In this document: piece by piece, positions 24,069-33,937 of the stretch
Numbering within the stretch: position 1 is the stretch's first letter
How the letters are laid out: each line of letters opens with the position of its first letter
The notes under the pieces: model-generated
The model's input: only the letters and a program-made list of their open reading frames with translations
Told to the model about the DNA's origin: nothing
Database searches by the model: none
NCBI RefSeq assembly: GCF_041051975.1
Contig: NZ_CP163435.1
Coordinates: 9,020,501-9,084,500 of the forward strand
Reading direction: 5' to 3'
Source of the DNA: Streptomyces sp. R21
GTDB lineage: Bacteria; Actinomycetota; Actinomycetes; Streptomycetales; Streptomycetaceae
Length of the DNA: 64,000 nt
Made by a program: the position numbers and the translations under genes

Positions 24069-24242
24069 GGCTCTCCAGGGGGAGTTGCCCGAAACTTTCG
24101 ATGCGGTGACTTCGCGGGCACCGGCCGTTGACAGAGGGCGCGGGGCACTTCTACGTTCGGGCAGGTCGGTTCGGTCACACGACTGACGTACGACATCTCG
24201 AACGAGCCGCAGGTATCCCTGCCGACGTGAGGAGCCCGCGCC

Positions 24243-26810
24243 ATGGCAGCCGAGACCGAAACCCTCACCATCGACCTGGGAACCGGCACCGGCGCCTTCC
24301 ACGGCGGAGCCAGCGGCACGCTCTACGGCCTGTACGGCGACGGTGTGCCCAGCCGCACCATCGTCGAGGGCATGTACGTCCGCACGGTGTCGACCAAGGC
24401 ACAGGACGGCACCCAGCATCCCGGCGCCGACGCGCTCGAAATCCTGCCGTCGTTCGTGGCCGCCGGCGGCCGGGACGTCTACATCTACATGACCGACATC
24501 TACCGCGGCTTCCCCTACGAATGGCCCGGAGCGACGGGCGAGGAGCGGCTCGCCGACTACACGGCGAGGGTCGAGAAGCAGGTCAAGCAGGTCCTCACGA
24601 TGGGCGACCTGGCATCCCATGTCGTGTACGTGCCGTTCAACGAGCCCGAAGGGAACATGTTCGGCGAGGGGGAGTGGAGCTACAACAAGGTCTCCTGGCG
24701 CACCGATCCGCAGCACTACTTCGCCGCCTGGCAGGACATCCACCACCTCATCAAGGGCCTCCATCCCGACGCGCGCATCGCCGGCCCCAACACCAGCATC
24801 CTGTACGACGAGGTCAGAGGCTTCCTGGAGTTCGCCAAGGCCCACGACGTACTCCCCGACGTGATGACCTGGCACGAGCTGTCGACGCCCTCCGCGATCC
24901 GCACGAACATCGCCAAGTACCGCCGTATGGAGGCAGAGTTGGGGATCGACCCGCTGCCCATCAACATCAACGAGTACGCCTTCAACTATCACTTGTCCGT
25001 CCCCGGCCAGGTCGTCCAGTGGATCGCGGCCTTCGAGGAGTGCAAGGTCGACGCCGATCTGGCGTACTGGAACATCGACGGCAACCTCAACGACTCGGTG
25101 GCCGAGGCGAACAAGGGCAACGGCCAGTGGTGGCTGTTCAACGCCTACGGACAGATGACCGGGCACACCGTCCAGGTCACGGCGCCCCACCCGAACGAGC
25201 AGTACACGCTCCAGGGCGTCGCCACGCTCGACACGGACAAGCGGCAGTCCCGGGCGCTGTTCGGCGGCAAGAGCGGTGCCGCCGAGATCCTCTTCGAGAA
25301 CATCGCCCCGGACGTCTTCGGCGCCACCGTGCACTTCGTGCTCCAGGAGATCCCCTGGACGGGCCAAGTCGGCTCCTCCGCTCAGCCGTTGCGGCTCCAG
25401 GAAGGCGAACTCCCCGTCCATGACGGCAAGGTGACGCTCTCTTTGACCGACCTCAACGCGATGTCCGCGTACCAGGTCGTCCTCTCGCCGGGCGGCAACG
25501 GCGCGGTCTGCGCGCCGCCCTCGGTCGGCTGGCGCCGGACGTACGAGGCGGAGAACGCCACCTACACCGGGGACGGTTACTCCAGGAAGGGGCCCGAGGG
25601 GTCGCCCTCCGACGTCGACAAGTTCGCCACCTCCGGCACGTACCACGTGGGCGGCCTGCGCACCGGATCCGACGGGGTGCTCGCGTTCAGCGTCGAGGCC
25701 CCGCAGGACGGCACCTACGACCTGAGCGTCTTCGCGAACTCGTACAACCTCGACGACCTGGTGAGGGAGCAGGGACCCACCAATGTGTTCCTGCGGGTCG
25801 ACGGCAAGGACCCGCAGGAGCTGCGGCTGCCGCTCGGCTACAAGTGGGTGGTGTGGGGCCACACCGACACCCAGGTCGAACTGACCGCGGGGCAGCACAC
25901 GATCACGCTCTCCGCCCAGGACCCCGACCTCGGCGTCACCAAGGGCGACGCGCTCATCGACCGGATCGACCTGGCGCTGCGGGACGAGCACGTGACGGCG
26001 CCCGCGCTCTACGAGGCGGAGTACGCGAGCCTGCGCGACGGCGCCTATGTCTCGTACGTGCACCGGGGAGCCTCCGGTCCGGGAGCGGTCGTACTGCCGC
26101 ACGGCGGAGGCGCCACCTTCTGGGTGCATGCGGAGGACGACGGCGAGGTGACATTGACAGTCGATCAACTCGGCGTCGGCGACGGCATGTTGACGGTCAA
26201 CGGCGAGGACGTGGGGCGTGTCGCCCGGGGCGCGATGCCGCTGTTCCTCGCCGGGGGCGTCAACAAGGTGACGGTGACGGCCGGTTCGGTGGGGCTCGTC
26301 CTGGACCGGCTGCACGTCGGCCCCGGCCGAGGGCTCCTGGAGCAGACGGTGTACCCCGCCGAGAGCGGCACGGTGACCGGCACCGCGCAGGTCACGGACG
26401 CCCACCCCTTCGCCGGCGGCGGCAAGTCGGTCGACGGCATCGGCAAGGGCGCCGCCAACGCCCTCACCCTCACGGTCACGGCGGCGGACAGCGGCCGCCA
26501 CGCCCTGACCCTCCGCTACTCCAACGGCGAGCAGCCGCCCGCCACGCACTACAACCCGGACCCGGTCTGCCGCCACGCCGACCTCTCCATCAACGGAGCC
26601 GCCCCGCAGCGCGTCCTGTTCCCCACCACCTTCCACTTCAACAACTTCTGGAACCTCACTGTCCCGGTCACCCTGGAGAAGGGTTCCAACATCCTTGCGT
26701 TCACGGCCGACGAGCTGCCGGACTTCGACGGCGACACCGCCAACGCGTACCGGCAGCGCTCCGCGTACGCGCCGGTCATCGACCAGGTCACGGTCACGCC
26801 GCTCGCCTGA
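24243..26810 (+). CDS. Clan-A glycoside hydrolase (GH39-like) with three carbohydrate-binding modules
   Basis: An 855-residue protein. Residues 1-415 resemble a GH-A TIM-barrel hydrolase: PFNEPEGNMF carries the probable acid/base Glu134 after the diagnostic Asn, and PININEYAFNY carries the probable nucleophile Glu244. Three beta-sandwich modules follow: residues about 433-575 (TYEAENATYTGDGYS, CBM35/CBM6-like), 585-690 (LYEAEYASLRDGAYV) and 700-853 (YPAESGTVTGTAQV, HADLSINGA). No signal peptide or Tat motif is visible, odd for such an enzyme. GAGGAG lies upstream of the ATG. The substrate is unknown; a xylan or other plant or microbial polysaccharide is plausible. Confidence 0.75.
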   Translation: MAAETETLTIDLGTGTGAFHGGASGTLYGLYGDGVPSRTIVEGMYVRTVSTKAQDGTQHPGADALEILPSFVAAGGRDVYIYMTDIYRGFPYEWPGATGEERLADYTARVEKQVKQVLTMGDLASHVVYVPFNEPEGNMFGEGEWSYNKVSWRTDPQHYFAAWQDIHHLIKGLHPDARIAGPNTSILYDEVRGFLEFAKAHDVLPDVMTWHELSTPSAIRTNIAKYRRMEAELGIDPLPININEYAFNYHLSVPGQVVQWIAAFEECKVDADLAYWNIDGNLNDSVAEANKGNGQWWLFNAYGQMTGHTVQVTAPHPNEQYTLQGVATLDTDKRQSRALFGGKSGAAEILFENIAPDVFGATVHFVLQEIPWTGQVGSSAQPLRLQEGELPVHDGKVTLSLTDLNAMSAYQVVLSPGGNGAVCAPPSVGWRRTYEAENATYTGDGYSRKGPEGSPSDVDKFATSGTYHVGGLRTGSDGVLAFSVEAPQDGTYDLSVFANSYNLDDLVREQGPTNVFLRVDGKDPQELRLPLGYKWVVWGHTDTQVELTAGQHTITLSAQDPDLGVTKGDALIDRIDLALRDEHVTAPALYEAEYASLRDGAYVSYVHRGASGPGAVVLPHGGGATFWVHAEDDGEVTLTVDQLGVGDGMLTVNGEDVGRVARGAMPLFLAGGVNKVTVTAGSVGLVLDRLHVGPGRGLLEQTVYPAESGTVTGTAQVTDAHPFAGGGKSVDGIGKGAANALTLTVTAADSGRHALTLRYSNGEQPPATHYNPDPVCRHADLSINGAAPQRVLFPTTFHFNNFWNLTVPVTLEKGSNILAFTADELPDFDGDTANAYRQRSAYAPVIDQVTVTPLA

Positions 26811-26813
26811 CGA

Positions 26814-26854
26814 CAGTGCAGGGCTGCGCGCGCGAGGCGCACAGCCCTGCACTG
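26814..26854. terminator. Hairpin terminator after the GH39-like gene
   Basis: Arms CAGTGCAGGGCTG (26814-26826) and CAGCCCTGCACTG (26842-26854), 13 perfect pairs and a 15-base loop, sit between convergent genes and can serve both. Confidence 0.8.
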
Positions 26855-26879
26855 CCCAGCCTGTCCGGCCAGGTCACCG

Positions 26880-27710
26880 TCAGGCGTCGAACGCCGTGTC
26901 CCTGGCCCGCTTCTCCCAGGGGGCGATGTCCTCGCGGACCTGGTCGAGGTGGCCGAGGACCGCGGAGACGCCGTCGTCGCCGAGGGGCAGGCGCAACGGG
27001 GTGCTGTCGGCGTCGAGCGCGGCGAGGATGAGCGCCGCCGCCTTCGCAGGGTCACCGGGCTGGCTGCCGCCACCCCCGGAGACGAACCCGCGGGTCACGC
27101 CGACCTTGGCGTACACACCGCTGTCCGCACTGACCCCTGCCCTGTCGGCCTCGAGCAACGAGGTGCGGAACCCGCCAGGCTCCACGATCAGCACCTTGAT
27201 GCCGAAGTCCCGCACCTCGTCCACCAGCGCCTCGGTCATGCCCTCCAGCGCGAACTTGGTCCCGCTGTACGCGGAGAAGCCGGCGAAGGACATCTGCCCG
27301 CCCATGCTGCTCATCTGCACGATCGCGCCCGACCGGCGCTCCCGCATGTACGGCAGCGCGGCACGCGTCAGGGCGGCGGGCCCGAAGACGTGCAGGTCGA
27401 ACAGATCACGGAGTTCCGCCTCGGTGGTCTCCTCGAAAGCGCCGACGTGGGTGCGGCCCGCGTTGTTGACCAGGACGTCGATCCGTCCGTGCCGCGCCAC
27501 CACGTCCCGCACCGCCGCCTCGGCGGCGGCCGTGTCGGTGACGTCCAGTCGCAGTGCCTCCACCTGGTCGGGGTGGGCGGCCACCAGGTCGCCCAGCGCC
27601 TCGGGTCGCCGGGCCGCGCCGACGACCACGTCACCGGCGGCGACGGCCGCCTCGGTGATGGCCCGCCCGAAACCGCTGCTCGCACCCGTGACCAGCCAAA
27701 CCTTGTTCAT
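26880..27710 (-). CDS. Short-chain dehydrogenase/reductase
   Basis: A 276-residue classical SDR. VWLVTGASSGFGRAITEAAV is the TGxxxGxG cofactor site, VLVNNAGRTHVGAFEET the NNAG motif, and IVQMSSMGGQMSFAGFSAYS then GTKFALEG gives the catalytic Ser and YxxxK. The acidic residue typical of NAD specificity is absent after the second strand (GAARRPEAL, with two Arg), which favours NADPH. AGGAG precedes the ATG. It is divergent from a LysR regulator, which probably controls it. The substrate is unknown. Confidence 0.92.
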   Translation of the reverse strand: MNKVWLVTGASSGFGRAITEAAVAAGDVVVGAARRPEALGDLVAAHPDQVEALRLDVTDTAAAEAAVRDVVARHGRIDVLVNNAGRTHVGAFEETTEAELRDLFDLHVFGPAALTRAALPYMRERRSGAIVQMSSMGGQMSFAGFSAYSGTKFALEGMTEALVDEVRDFGIKVLIVEPGGFRTSLLEADRAGVSADSGVYAKVGVTRGFVSGGGGSQPGDPAKAAALILAALDADSTPLRLPLGDDGVSAVLGHLDQVREDIAPWEKRARDTAFDA

Positions 27711-27805
27711 GACCACTCCTGGTTCATCAATCGGTCGTTGTCTGCGAACCAGCTTGCCGCCGAAGGTCGTTGACCGTCCAAGACTCGCGGTGATAACCGA
27801 TAGGC

Positions 27806-28708
27806 ATGACCACGGACGTACACGGACGGGACCTGCGCTACTTCGTCGCCGTAGCCGACGAACTGCACTTCACGCGCGCGGCTGAGCGGTTGTACGTGTC
27901 GCAGCCCGCGCTGAGCAAACAGATCAGGGCGCTGGAAGGCCAGTTGGGCGTGGAGTTGTTCCACCGTGACCGGCATGGCGTGGCGTTGACGGCGGCGGGC
28001 ACCGAACTGCTGCCGCACGCCCGGCGGGTGCTGGGGGCCTGGGAGGAGGGCGCGGCAGCGGTGGAGCGGGCCAGAGCGGCGCAGCGCAGCACGCTGGTGG
28101 TGGGCATGAGCACGAGCCCGGGCCGCGGCGGCCTGCTGCCGGCCATCCGCTCCCGCTTCACCTCCGCCTTCCCGGAGGCCACCGTCCGGCTGAAGCAGGT
28201 GAGTTGGGACGACCCGACGGCGGGTCTCGCGGACGCCGCCACCGACGTGGCCTTCGTGTGGCTGCCGCTGCCGGACGCCCGGCGCTACGCATGGACGGTG
28301 GTCGCCGAGGAGCCGCGCCTGGTCGCCCTCCCCGACACGCATCCCCTGGCGGCGCGCGAGGAGGTCGACTTCGCGGACCTGGCCGACGAACCGTTCCTGG
28401 CGCTGCCCGAGAGCGCCGGTCCGCTGCGCGACTACTGGCTGGCCCTCGACGCCAGGGACGGCCGCGCCCCGCGCATCGGCGCCGAGATCGCCAGCACCGA
28501 GGAGACGTACGAGGCCCTGGTCGCGGGCCTCGGCGTCTGTCTGGTGGCCGCGGGCAACGCCCCGCTGATCTCCCTCGGAGGTGTCACCACCCGCCCGGTC
28601 CGCGGCATCGGCCCCAGCCGTTACGCCCTGGCCTGGCGCAGGGAGGACGCGGGGCGCCCGCTCGTACAGGCGTACGCGCAGGCATCCCGCGAACCGGCCC
28701 GTCGGTGA
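27806..28708 (+). CDS. LysR family transcriptional regulator
   Basis: A 300-residue LysR protein. The N-terminal winged helix reads LRYFVAVADELHFTRAAERL, then YVSQPALSKQIRALEGQLGV and ELFHRDRHGVALTAAG. The effector domain starts with TLVVGMSTSPGRGGLLPAIR and continues with the two-lobe periplasmic-binding fold. It is divergent from the SDR gene at 26880-27710, the usual arrangement in which LysR activates its neighbour in response to a metabolite. I could not identify an unambiguous T-N11-A box in the 95-base gap. Confidence 0.93.
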   Translation: MTTDVHGRDLRYFVAVADELHFTRAAERLYVSQPALSKQIRALEGQLGVELFHRDRHGVALTAAGTELLPHARRVLGAWEEGAAAVERARAAQRSTLVVGMSTSPGRGGLLPAIRSRFTSAFPEATVRLKQVSWDDPTAGLADAATDVAFVWLPLPDARRYAWTVVAEEPRLVALPDTHPLAAREEVDFADLADEPFLALPESAGPLRDYWLALDARDGRAPRIGAEIASTEETYEALVAGLGVCLVAAGNAPLISLGGVTTRPVRGIGPSRYALAWRREDAGRPLVQAYAQASREPARR

Positions 28709-28726
28709 GCCCGGTCTCGGCTGGGG

Positions 28727-31700
28727 CTACCGTGAGTGGTTTCCGACGGACACGGCGCCGGTGGTCCTCGTACCGGCGTGGTTGTCGTACACGACGTCGC
28801 CGGTGGACTTCTTCCAGATCTTGATGAGGAAGGTGTCCGGCTTGTCGGTCGCGGTGATCCGGAATCCGTAGCCGCCATTGCCGTTGACACTGCCGGAGCC
28901 CTGGTAGACGGCCTGGGTGCCGTTGATCACGAGCCAGTCGGAGGCGGTGGAGCGGAACGTGAGCCGGGCCGGGCCGAAGACGAACGTGGCCTCTCCGGTG
29001 GGAACGGCGGCTCCCTTCCGGTACCGGGCGTCGAAGGCGAACGCCGCCTTGCCGGTCAGACCCGGCCTGGCCGGAAAGGCCCCGGCGGGCGAGGTGATCG
29101 TCCCGGCGCCGAACGCGGGGCCGGCGGCACGGTCGTAGGCGATCAGCTCGGCAAGCGTCGTGCTGTCCGTGCCTTTGTCGTCGTCGGTGACGGTGATCAC
29201 CGGACGGCGGATGCCCGCCTTGGTGTAGACATGCTCGGCGCGGCAGCGGGTGCCCGTGACGGTGCCGCTCGTCGGCCGGGTGCCGTCCTTCCAGTCGACT
29301 ATGCAGGTGTGGCTGTCGGAGCTGCCCGGGTCGCCGAAGGCGGTGGTGACGACCGCGGACCTGCCCACCGCGACGGGGGAGCCGGGACCCGTCGCCGAGG
29401 TGATCGACGGGGCGGCGTTGGTGACCGTGACCGTCGTGGTGTCGGTGCTGCGGCCGCCGGTCAGGGTGACCTCGTAGGAGCCGTTGTCGGTGCAGGTGAG
29501 GGTGGTCCGGGCCGCGCCGGGGTCCGCGACGGTGCACGGGGCGCCGTCCTGGACCGTCCACTTGGGGCCGCCGGCCCCGGAGACGGACCCGGCGAGCGGA
29601 ATGGCGTCGCCCTCGGTGCCGGTGGCGTCCGGTCCCGCGTGGACGATGGTCACCGGGTCGACACTCGTCAGGGTCGGGACGACCTTCTTGATCAGGCCGT
29701 CCGAGTCGAACTCCATCTTGTCGACGGTGGTTTCGCGGTGGGTGCCGTCGCCGCCGGGGATGGCGAAGCGGTGGTAGGCGATGTACCAGTCGTCGGTGTC
29801 CGGGACGTGCACGACGCTGTGGTGGCCGGTGCCCTTGATGCCCTGGGAGAGGTCCTTCGACAGGATCACGCCCTGCTTCGTCCAGGGACCGGTGGGGGAG
29901 GGGCCGGTGGCGTAGGCGACGCGGTAGTTCTCGTCCCGGGTGTCGTTCTCCGACCACATGAAGTAGTAGGTGCCCTTGCGCTTGATGACGAAGGAGCCCT
30001 CGTTGTACCCGCTCGGGGTGATGTCCTTGATCTTCGAGGTGTCGAGGGACGTCATGTCGGCGCCCAGCGGTACGACGTACGCGTGGCCGTTGCCGAAGTA
30101 CAGGTACGACTGGCCGTCGTCGTCGGTGAAGACCGCCGGGTCGATCATCTGGCCGCTGAAGTCACCGGCCTTGAGCAGCGGCTTGCCCAGCGCGTCCTTG
30201 AACGGCCCGGTCGGTGAGTCGGAGACCGCCACGCCGATGTTCGCGTCGGCGCAGAAGTAGAAGTAGTACTTCCCGTCCTTCTCGGCCATCGTCGGCGCCC
30301 AGGCCCTGCTGTCCGCCCAGCTGACGTCGGGTCCCAGGTCGAGGATGACGCCGTGGTCCTTCCAGTGGACCAGGTCGGTGGAGGAGTACGCCTTGAACTG
30401 CGTGCCGCTCCATCCGTCGAAGCCGTCGGTCGTCGGGTACATGTAGAACGTGTCGCCGAAGCGCACGATGTTCGGGTCGGCGTTCAGACCCGGGAGCACC
30501 GGGCTCTTCATGGTGAGCGCCGAGACTGTCCAGGTCCGCTTCTTGCCGTCGGACCCGGTCACCTCGTACGTCACCGGCTTGGTGAAGTCCTGGACGCTGC
30601 CCGAGGCGGGGCTGATCGCCGCGCCGTGGGCGAGGGTGAACTCCGGTGCCAGCGCGGTGAGATCGGTGCCCTCCTTCATCGGGAGGGTGACCCTGCTGTC
30701 GGCGTTGTCGATGATCGCGTCGACCTTCAGTGCCGGGTGGGCGGCTCGCGCGATGCCCGCCGTGTTGCCGCTGAGCTCCATCACCTCCGCGGCCGACAGG
30801 GCACGGTCGTAGACGCGGAAGTCGTCGACCTCGCCGCCGAAGTACGGGTCGCCCGAGTACAGGGACTTGCCGATGTAGCCGCTGTAGTCCTTGTTCGCGT
30901 CGTACAGCTCGGAGGGCTTGATGGTGGTCGTCGTACGCGCCGCCTCGATGCCGTCGACGTAGAGGACCATCGTGCCGGTCGCGCCGTCGAGGGTGACGGT
31001 GACGTGCCGCCACTCACCGGGCGTGAGCTGCGAGCCGGCCGTCAGTTTCGACTCCGCCGACCAACTGGCTTTTGATATCGCCGAGTAGAGGCTGGAGCCG
31101 CCGTTCGACGGTGTGGCGAAGAGGTACTTGTTGCTGTCGGGGCCGAGCCCGAACAGCCACTGGAAGTTGTCGCCGCCCTTCCACTTGGCGTACGTCGACA
31201 CGGTCACGCTGTCCGCGTTCTTCAGCACACCGTTCGGGATCTTCACGTACGGCGAACTCGACGCGTCTCCCGACATCTTGAACGAGCCGCCCTGCACGCC
31301 GGTGCCGAAGGCGGGCGTGTGGACGTACGTGCCGTGATAGCCGTGTCCGCTGGAGTCACGGGCGATGTTGCCGCCCGTCTCGTCGAAGGCGTAGTGCAGG
31401 AGCAGGTCGGCCGGGACGTCGGCGCCCTCCTCAGACACGGTGACCTCGGCCTGGACCGGGATCGCGGCACCGTCGGGCAGGCTGCCGGTCACCGTGAAGG
31501 TACCGGCCTTCGCGTACGCCGACGCCGGGACGTCGTCCCAGGTGACGGCGACGGGCCGCTTGACGCCGTCCGCGTACTCGGCGACGACGGTGGCGGGCAG
31601 CACAGGGGCCTTTCCGATCCCCGTGCGCACCTTCACGCCTTCGACGCCCGCCACCAACTGGTCGGGCTGGTAGGCGCGCAGCAGCCGGTCGTACTCGGCC

Positions 31701-33937
31701 TGGGTGACGGGCAGGACGGTGCCGTGGCGCGGTTTCGACGGCAGGTCGTAGCCCGTGGACGGGGTCCAGTTGCCGGAGTCGAGGTCCGTCGTCTCGAAGG
31801 GGAGGTAGCCGCGGCCGCCGAACTCGTCGAGGAACGCGTACCACTTCTCCTCGGTGTTGGACTTGAACACCAGCGGACCCTCGGCCGCGCTCATCGCGCC
31901 CTTGCCGATGCCCTCGGCGACGGCGTCCCAGGACGGGTTGAGGATCGAGTCGCTCTTCTCCTCGAAGATGAACTTGCTGTTGGGGGTGGAAGAGGTGTTG
32001 TTCCGTTCATCCTTGGACAGGCGGTAGTACGTCCCGTCGTGCTGGATCATCGTGGAGTCGATGACCGAGTAGCCGCGGTCGATCCAGACCTTGGGCTCGC
32101 TGAAGGTGTAGAAGTCGCGGGTGGTCGCGTACATCATGCGGTTGTACGTGTCGCCGGAGTGCGCCTCGTTGTCGTACAGCTTCGACGCCCAGAAGACGAC
32201 GTACTCGCCGCGCTCGGCGTCGTAGAACGCTTCTGGCGCCCAGGTGTTGCCCGCGCTGTCGGGCGAGATCTTCACCAGCCGCTGGTCGGTCCAGTGGACC
32301 AGGTCGGTGGACTCCCAGATCATGATGGACTTGCTGCCGGTGCGCTGGGAGGCGTCCCAGTCGCCGTTGCCGTAGATCCTGAGGTCGGTGGCGATCTGGT
32401 AGAACTTGTCGCCCTCGGGGGAGCGGATGATGAACGGGTCGCGCAGGCCCTTCTCGCCGAGCGTGGAGGTGAGCACCGGCTTCCCGTCGTTCAACTCCCG
32501 CCAGTGCAGCGGGTCGTTGCCCTTGCTGAGCGCGGAGTAGAGCTGCTCGCCGTCGGCGGTGCCCTCGCCGGTGAAGTAGCTGAACATATAGCCCTTGAGG
32601 GCTTCCTTGGCGGGCCGTTCGGGCACGTGCGCGGTGAAGGTGCGGGCCGCGCTCGCCTCGCCCTTGGTGACGGTGGCGGTCAGCTCGACGCTGGTGGCGC
32701 CGTCGCCGTGCGCGGGCCGGTGGACCACGCCGTCCGCGGAGACGACGTCCGGGTTCGCTGAGGACCAGGTGACCTTCGTGTCGTACGAACCGCTCGCCGG
32801 GAGGGTGAGGTTGCCGCGTGCGTCGGCGAGGTTGTGGACGGTGAGCGCGTCGGCGGCCTGCCGGGCGGCGGTGGTGTCGTCGAACGCGGCGCGGACCGTG
32901 ACGTCGAAGGTCCTGGTGTCGGTGACCGGGCCCTTCTTCAGGGTCGCCGTGAGCCTGGCGTGGCCGTCCGGTGAACCGGCGCCCGGACGCGTCACCTTGC
33001 CGCTGTCCGAGACGACGGAGGTGTTGTCGCTGGCCCAGCTGATGAGGGAGCCGCCGGCCGTGCCCGTCTTCGGCAGGTCCAGGTCGGCGGTGACGGCGCC
33101 GGTGTCACCGAGGCCGAGGGCTGCCTTGTCGTCGGCGACGCCCTGCGTGTCGACGGGGAGGGCGAGCTGCTCGACCTCGGAGCCGGCCAGTGCGCGGTCG
33201 TAGACGCGGAAGTCGCGGATCCGGCCCTTGAAGAGCTTGTCGCTGGAGTAGACGGACTTGCCCAGGTAGTTGGCGGTGGTGGTGCCGGAGCCGATCGCGC
33301 CGGGGGTGAGGGTGACCGACGTGTTGCGGCCCACCTCGACGCCGTCCTCGTAGAGCACGCCCGTGGTGCCGGTCTGGGTGTAGGCGAGGTGTTTCCAGAC
33401 CGAGCGGGTCAGGTTGTGGGAGTCGGACGGCTTGGTGGTCTGTTCCGTCGACCAGTTGCCGGACGCGAGGGAGGTGCGCAGGGAGTTGCCGGTCGTGAAC
33501 AGGTAGCCGTTCCCGCTGCTCCCGCTGGAGTTGCCGAAGCCGTAGAGGAAGTACGGCGTGCTCTGCGCGGAGTCGATGCGGACGTCCAGGGAGACGGTGA
33601 TCGAGTCCATCCCCTTCACGACGTTGTCCGGCACCTTGACGTAGGTGTCGGACCCGTTGAAGGCGAGCCCCTGGCCCGAGCCCGACCAGTCGGCGGTCCC
33701 GCTGACCGTGCCGTCCCGGCCGTTGCCGGACGCGTCGCTCACGGTGCTGCCGGAGGCGGCGTCGAGCCTGTACCAGAGGGCCAGGCCGTCGGTGATGTCC
33801 GAGGGTGCTGCCGTCTGTGCCGCCCCCGCGGGGAGGGCGGGTCCGGCGAGGGCCAGCAGCATCGAGGCGGCGGTGAGCCCGGCGAGATGACCCGCCCACC
33901 GTCTCGTGCGGCCGCGCAGGCGTGCGATGTGCGTCAT
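28727..33937 (-). CDS. Secreted multidomain protein with two GH43 domains and two LamG domains
   Basis: A 1736-residue exported enzyme. Order: signal peptide (1-40); LamG 1 (about 45-255); two Ig-like segments (265-440); GH43-like domain 1 (447-760: GLRDPFIIRSPEGDKFYQIA, VIDSTMIQHDGTYYRLS, AAEGPLVFK); Ig-like Big_4 (790-850); LamG 2 (860-1065); Ig-like (1075-1145); GH43 domain 2 (1148-1440: GLNADPNIVRFGDTFYMYPT, MIDPAVFTDDDGQSYLYFG, YNEGSFVIKRKGTYYFMW). Then come a PKD-like region and a C-terminal module (FVFGPARLTFRSTASDWLVI). Both catalytic domains keep the two Asp and one Glu of the five-bladed propeller. It probably degrades arabinan, arabinoxylan or a related polymer. Confidence 0.88.
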   Translation of the reverse strand: MTHIARLRGRTRRWAGHLAGLTAASMLLALAGPALPAGAAQTAAPSDITDGLALWYRLDAASGSTVSDASGNGRDGTVSGTADWSGSGQGLAFNGSDTYVKVPDNVVKGMDSITVSLDVRIDSAQSTPYFLYGFGNSSGSSGNGYLFTTGNSLRTSLASGNWSTEQTTKPSDSHNLTRSVWKHLAYTQTGTTGVLYEDGVEVGRNTSVTLTPGAIGSGTTTANYLGKSVYSSDKLFKGRIRDFRVYDRALAGSEVEQLALPVDTQGVADDKAALGLGDTGAVTADLDLPKTGTAGGSLISWASDNTSVVSDSGKVTRPGAGSPDGHARLTATLKKGPVTDTRTFDVTVRAAFDDTTAARQAADALTVHNLADARGNLTLPASGSYDTKVTWSSANPDVVSADGVVHRPAHGDGATSVELTATVTKGEASAARTFTAHVPERPAKEALKGYMFSYFTGEGTADGEQLYSALSKGNDPLHWRELNDGKPVLTSTLGEKGLRDPFIIRSPEGDKFYQIATDLRIYGNGDWDASQRTGSKSIMIWESTDLVHWTDQRLVKISPDSAGNTWAPEAFYDAERGEYVVFWASKLYDNEAHSGDTYNRMMYATTRDFYTFSEPKVWIDRGYSVIDSTMIQHDGTYYRLSKDERNNTSSTPNSKFIFEEKSDSILNPSWDAVAEGIGKGAMSAAEGPLVFKSNTEEKWYAFLDEFGGRGYLPFETTDLDSGNWTPSTGYDLPSKPRHGTVLPVTQAEYDRLLRAYQPDQLVAGVEGVKVRTGIGKAPVLPATVVAEYADGVKRPVAVTWDDVPASAYAKAGTFTVTGSLPDGAAIPVQAEVTVSEEGADVPADLLLHYAFDETGGNIARDSSGHGYHGTYVHTPAFGTGVQGGSFKMSGDASSSPYVKIPNGVLKNADSVTVSTYAKWKGGDNFQWLFGLGPDSNKYLFATPSNGGSSLYSAISKASWSAESKLTAGSQLTPGEWRHVTVTLDGATGTMVLYVDGIEAARTTTTIKPSELYDANKDYSGYIGKSLYSGDPYFGGEVDDFRVYDRALSAAEVMELSGNTAGIARAAHPALKVDAIIDNADSRVTLPMKEGTDLTALAPEFTLAHGAAISPASGSVQDFTKPVTYEVTGSDGKKRTWTVSALTMKSPVLPGLNADPNIVRFGDTFYMYPTTDGFDGWSGTQFKAYSSTDLVHWKDHGVILDLGPDVSWADSRAWAPTMAEKDGKYYFYFCADANIGVAVSDSPTGPFKDALGKPLLKAGDFSGQMIDPAVFTDDDGQSYLYFGNGHAYVVPLGADMTSLDTSKIKDITPSGYNEGSFVIKRKGTYYFMWSENDTRDENYRVAYATGPSPTGPWTKQGVILSKDLSQGIKGTGHHSVVHVPDTDDWYIAYHRFAIPGGDGTHRETTVDKMEFDSDGLIKKVVPTLTSVDPVTIVHAGPDATGTEGDAIPLAGSVSGAGGPKWTVQDGAPCTVADPGAARTTLTCTDNGSYEVTLTGGRSTDTTTVTVTNAAPSITSATGPGSPVAVGRSAVVTTAFGDPGSSDSHTCIVDWKDGTRPTSGTVTGTRCRAEHVYTKAGIRRPVITVTDDDKGTDSTTLAELIAYDRAAGPAFGAGTITSPAGAFPARPGLTGKAAFAFDARYRKGAAVPTGEATFVFGPARLTFRSTASDWLVINGTQAVYQGSGSVNGNGGYGFRITATDKPDTFLIKIWKKSTGDVVYDNHAGTRTTGAVSVGNHSR

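Noticed and set aside
22896..26852. Minus-strand open frame of about 1300 codons
   Set aside because: It is antisense to the FUSC, MarR and GH39-like genes, its codon third positions are not biased, and its translation is low-complexity Gly/Arg/Val. It is a high-GC artefact.
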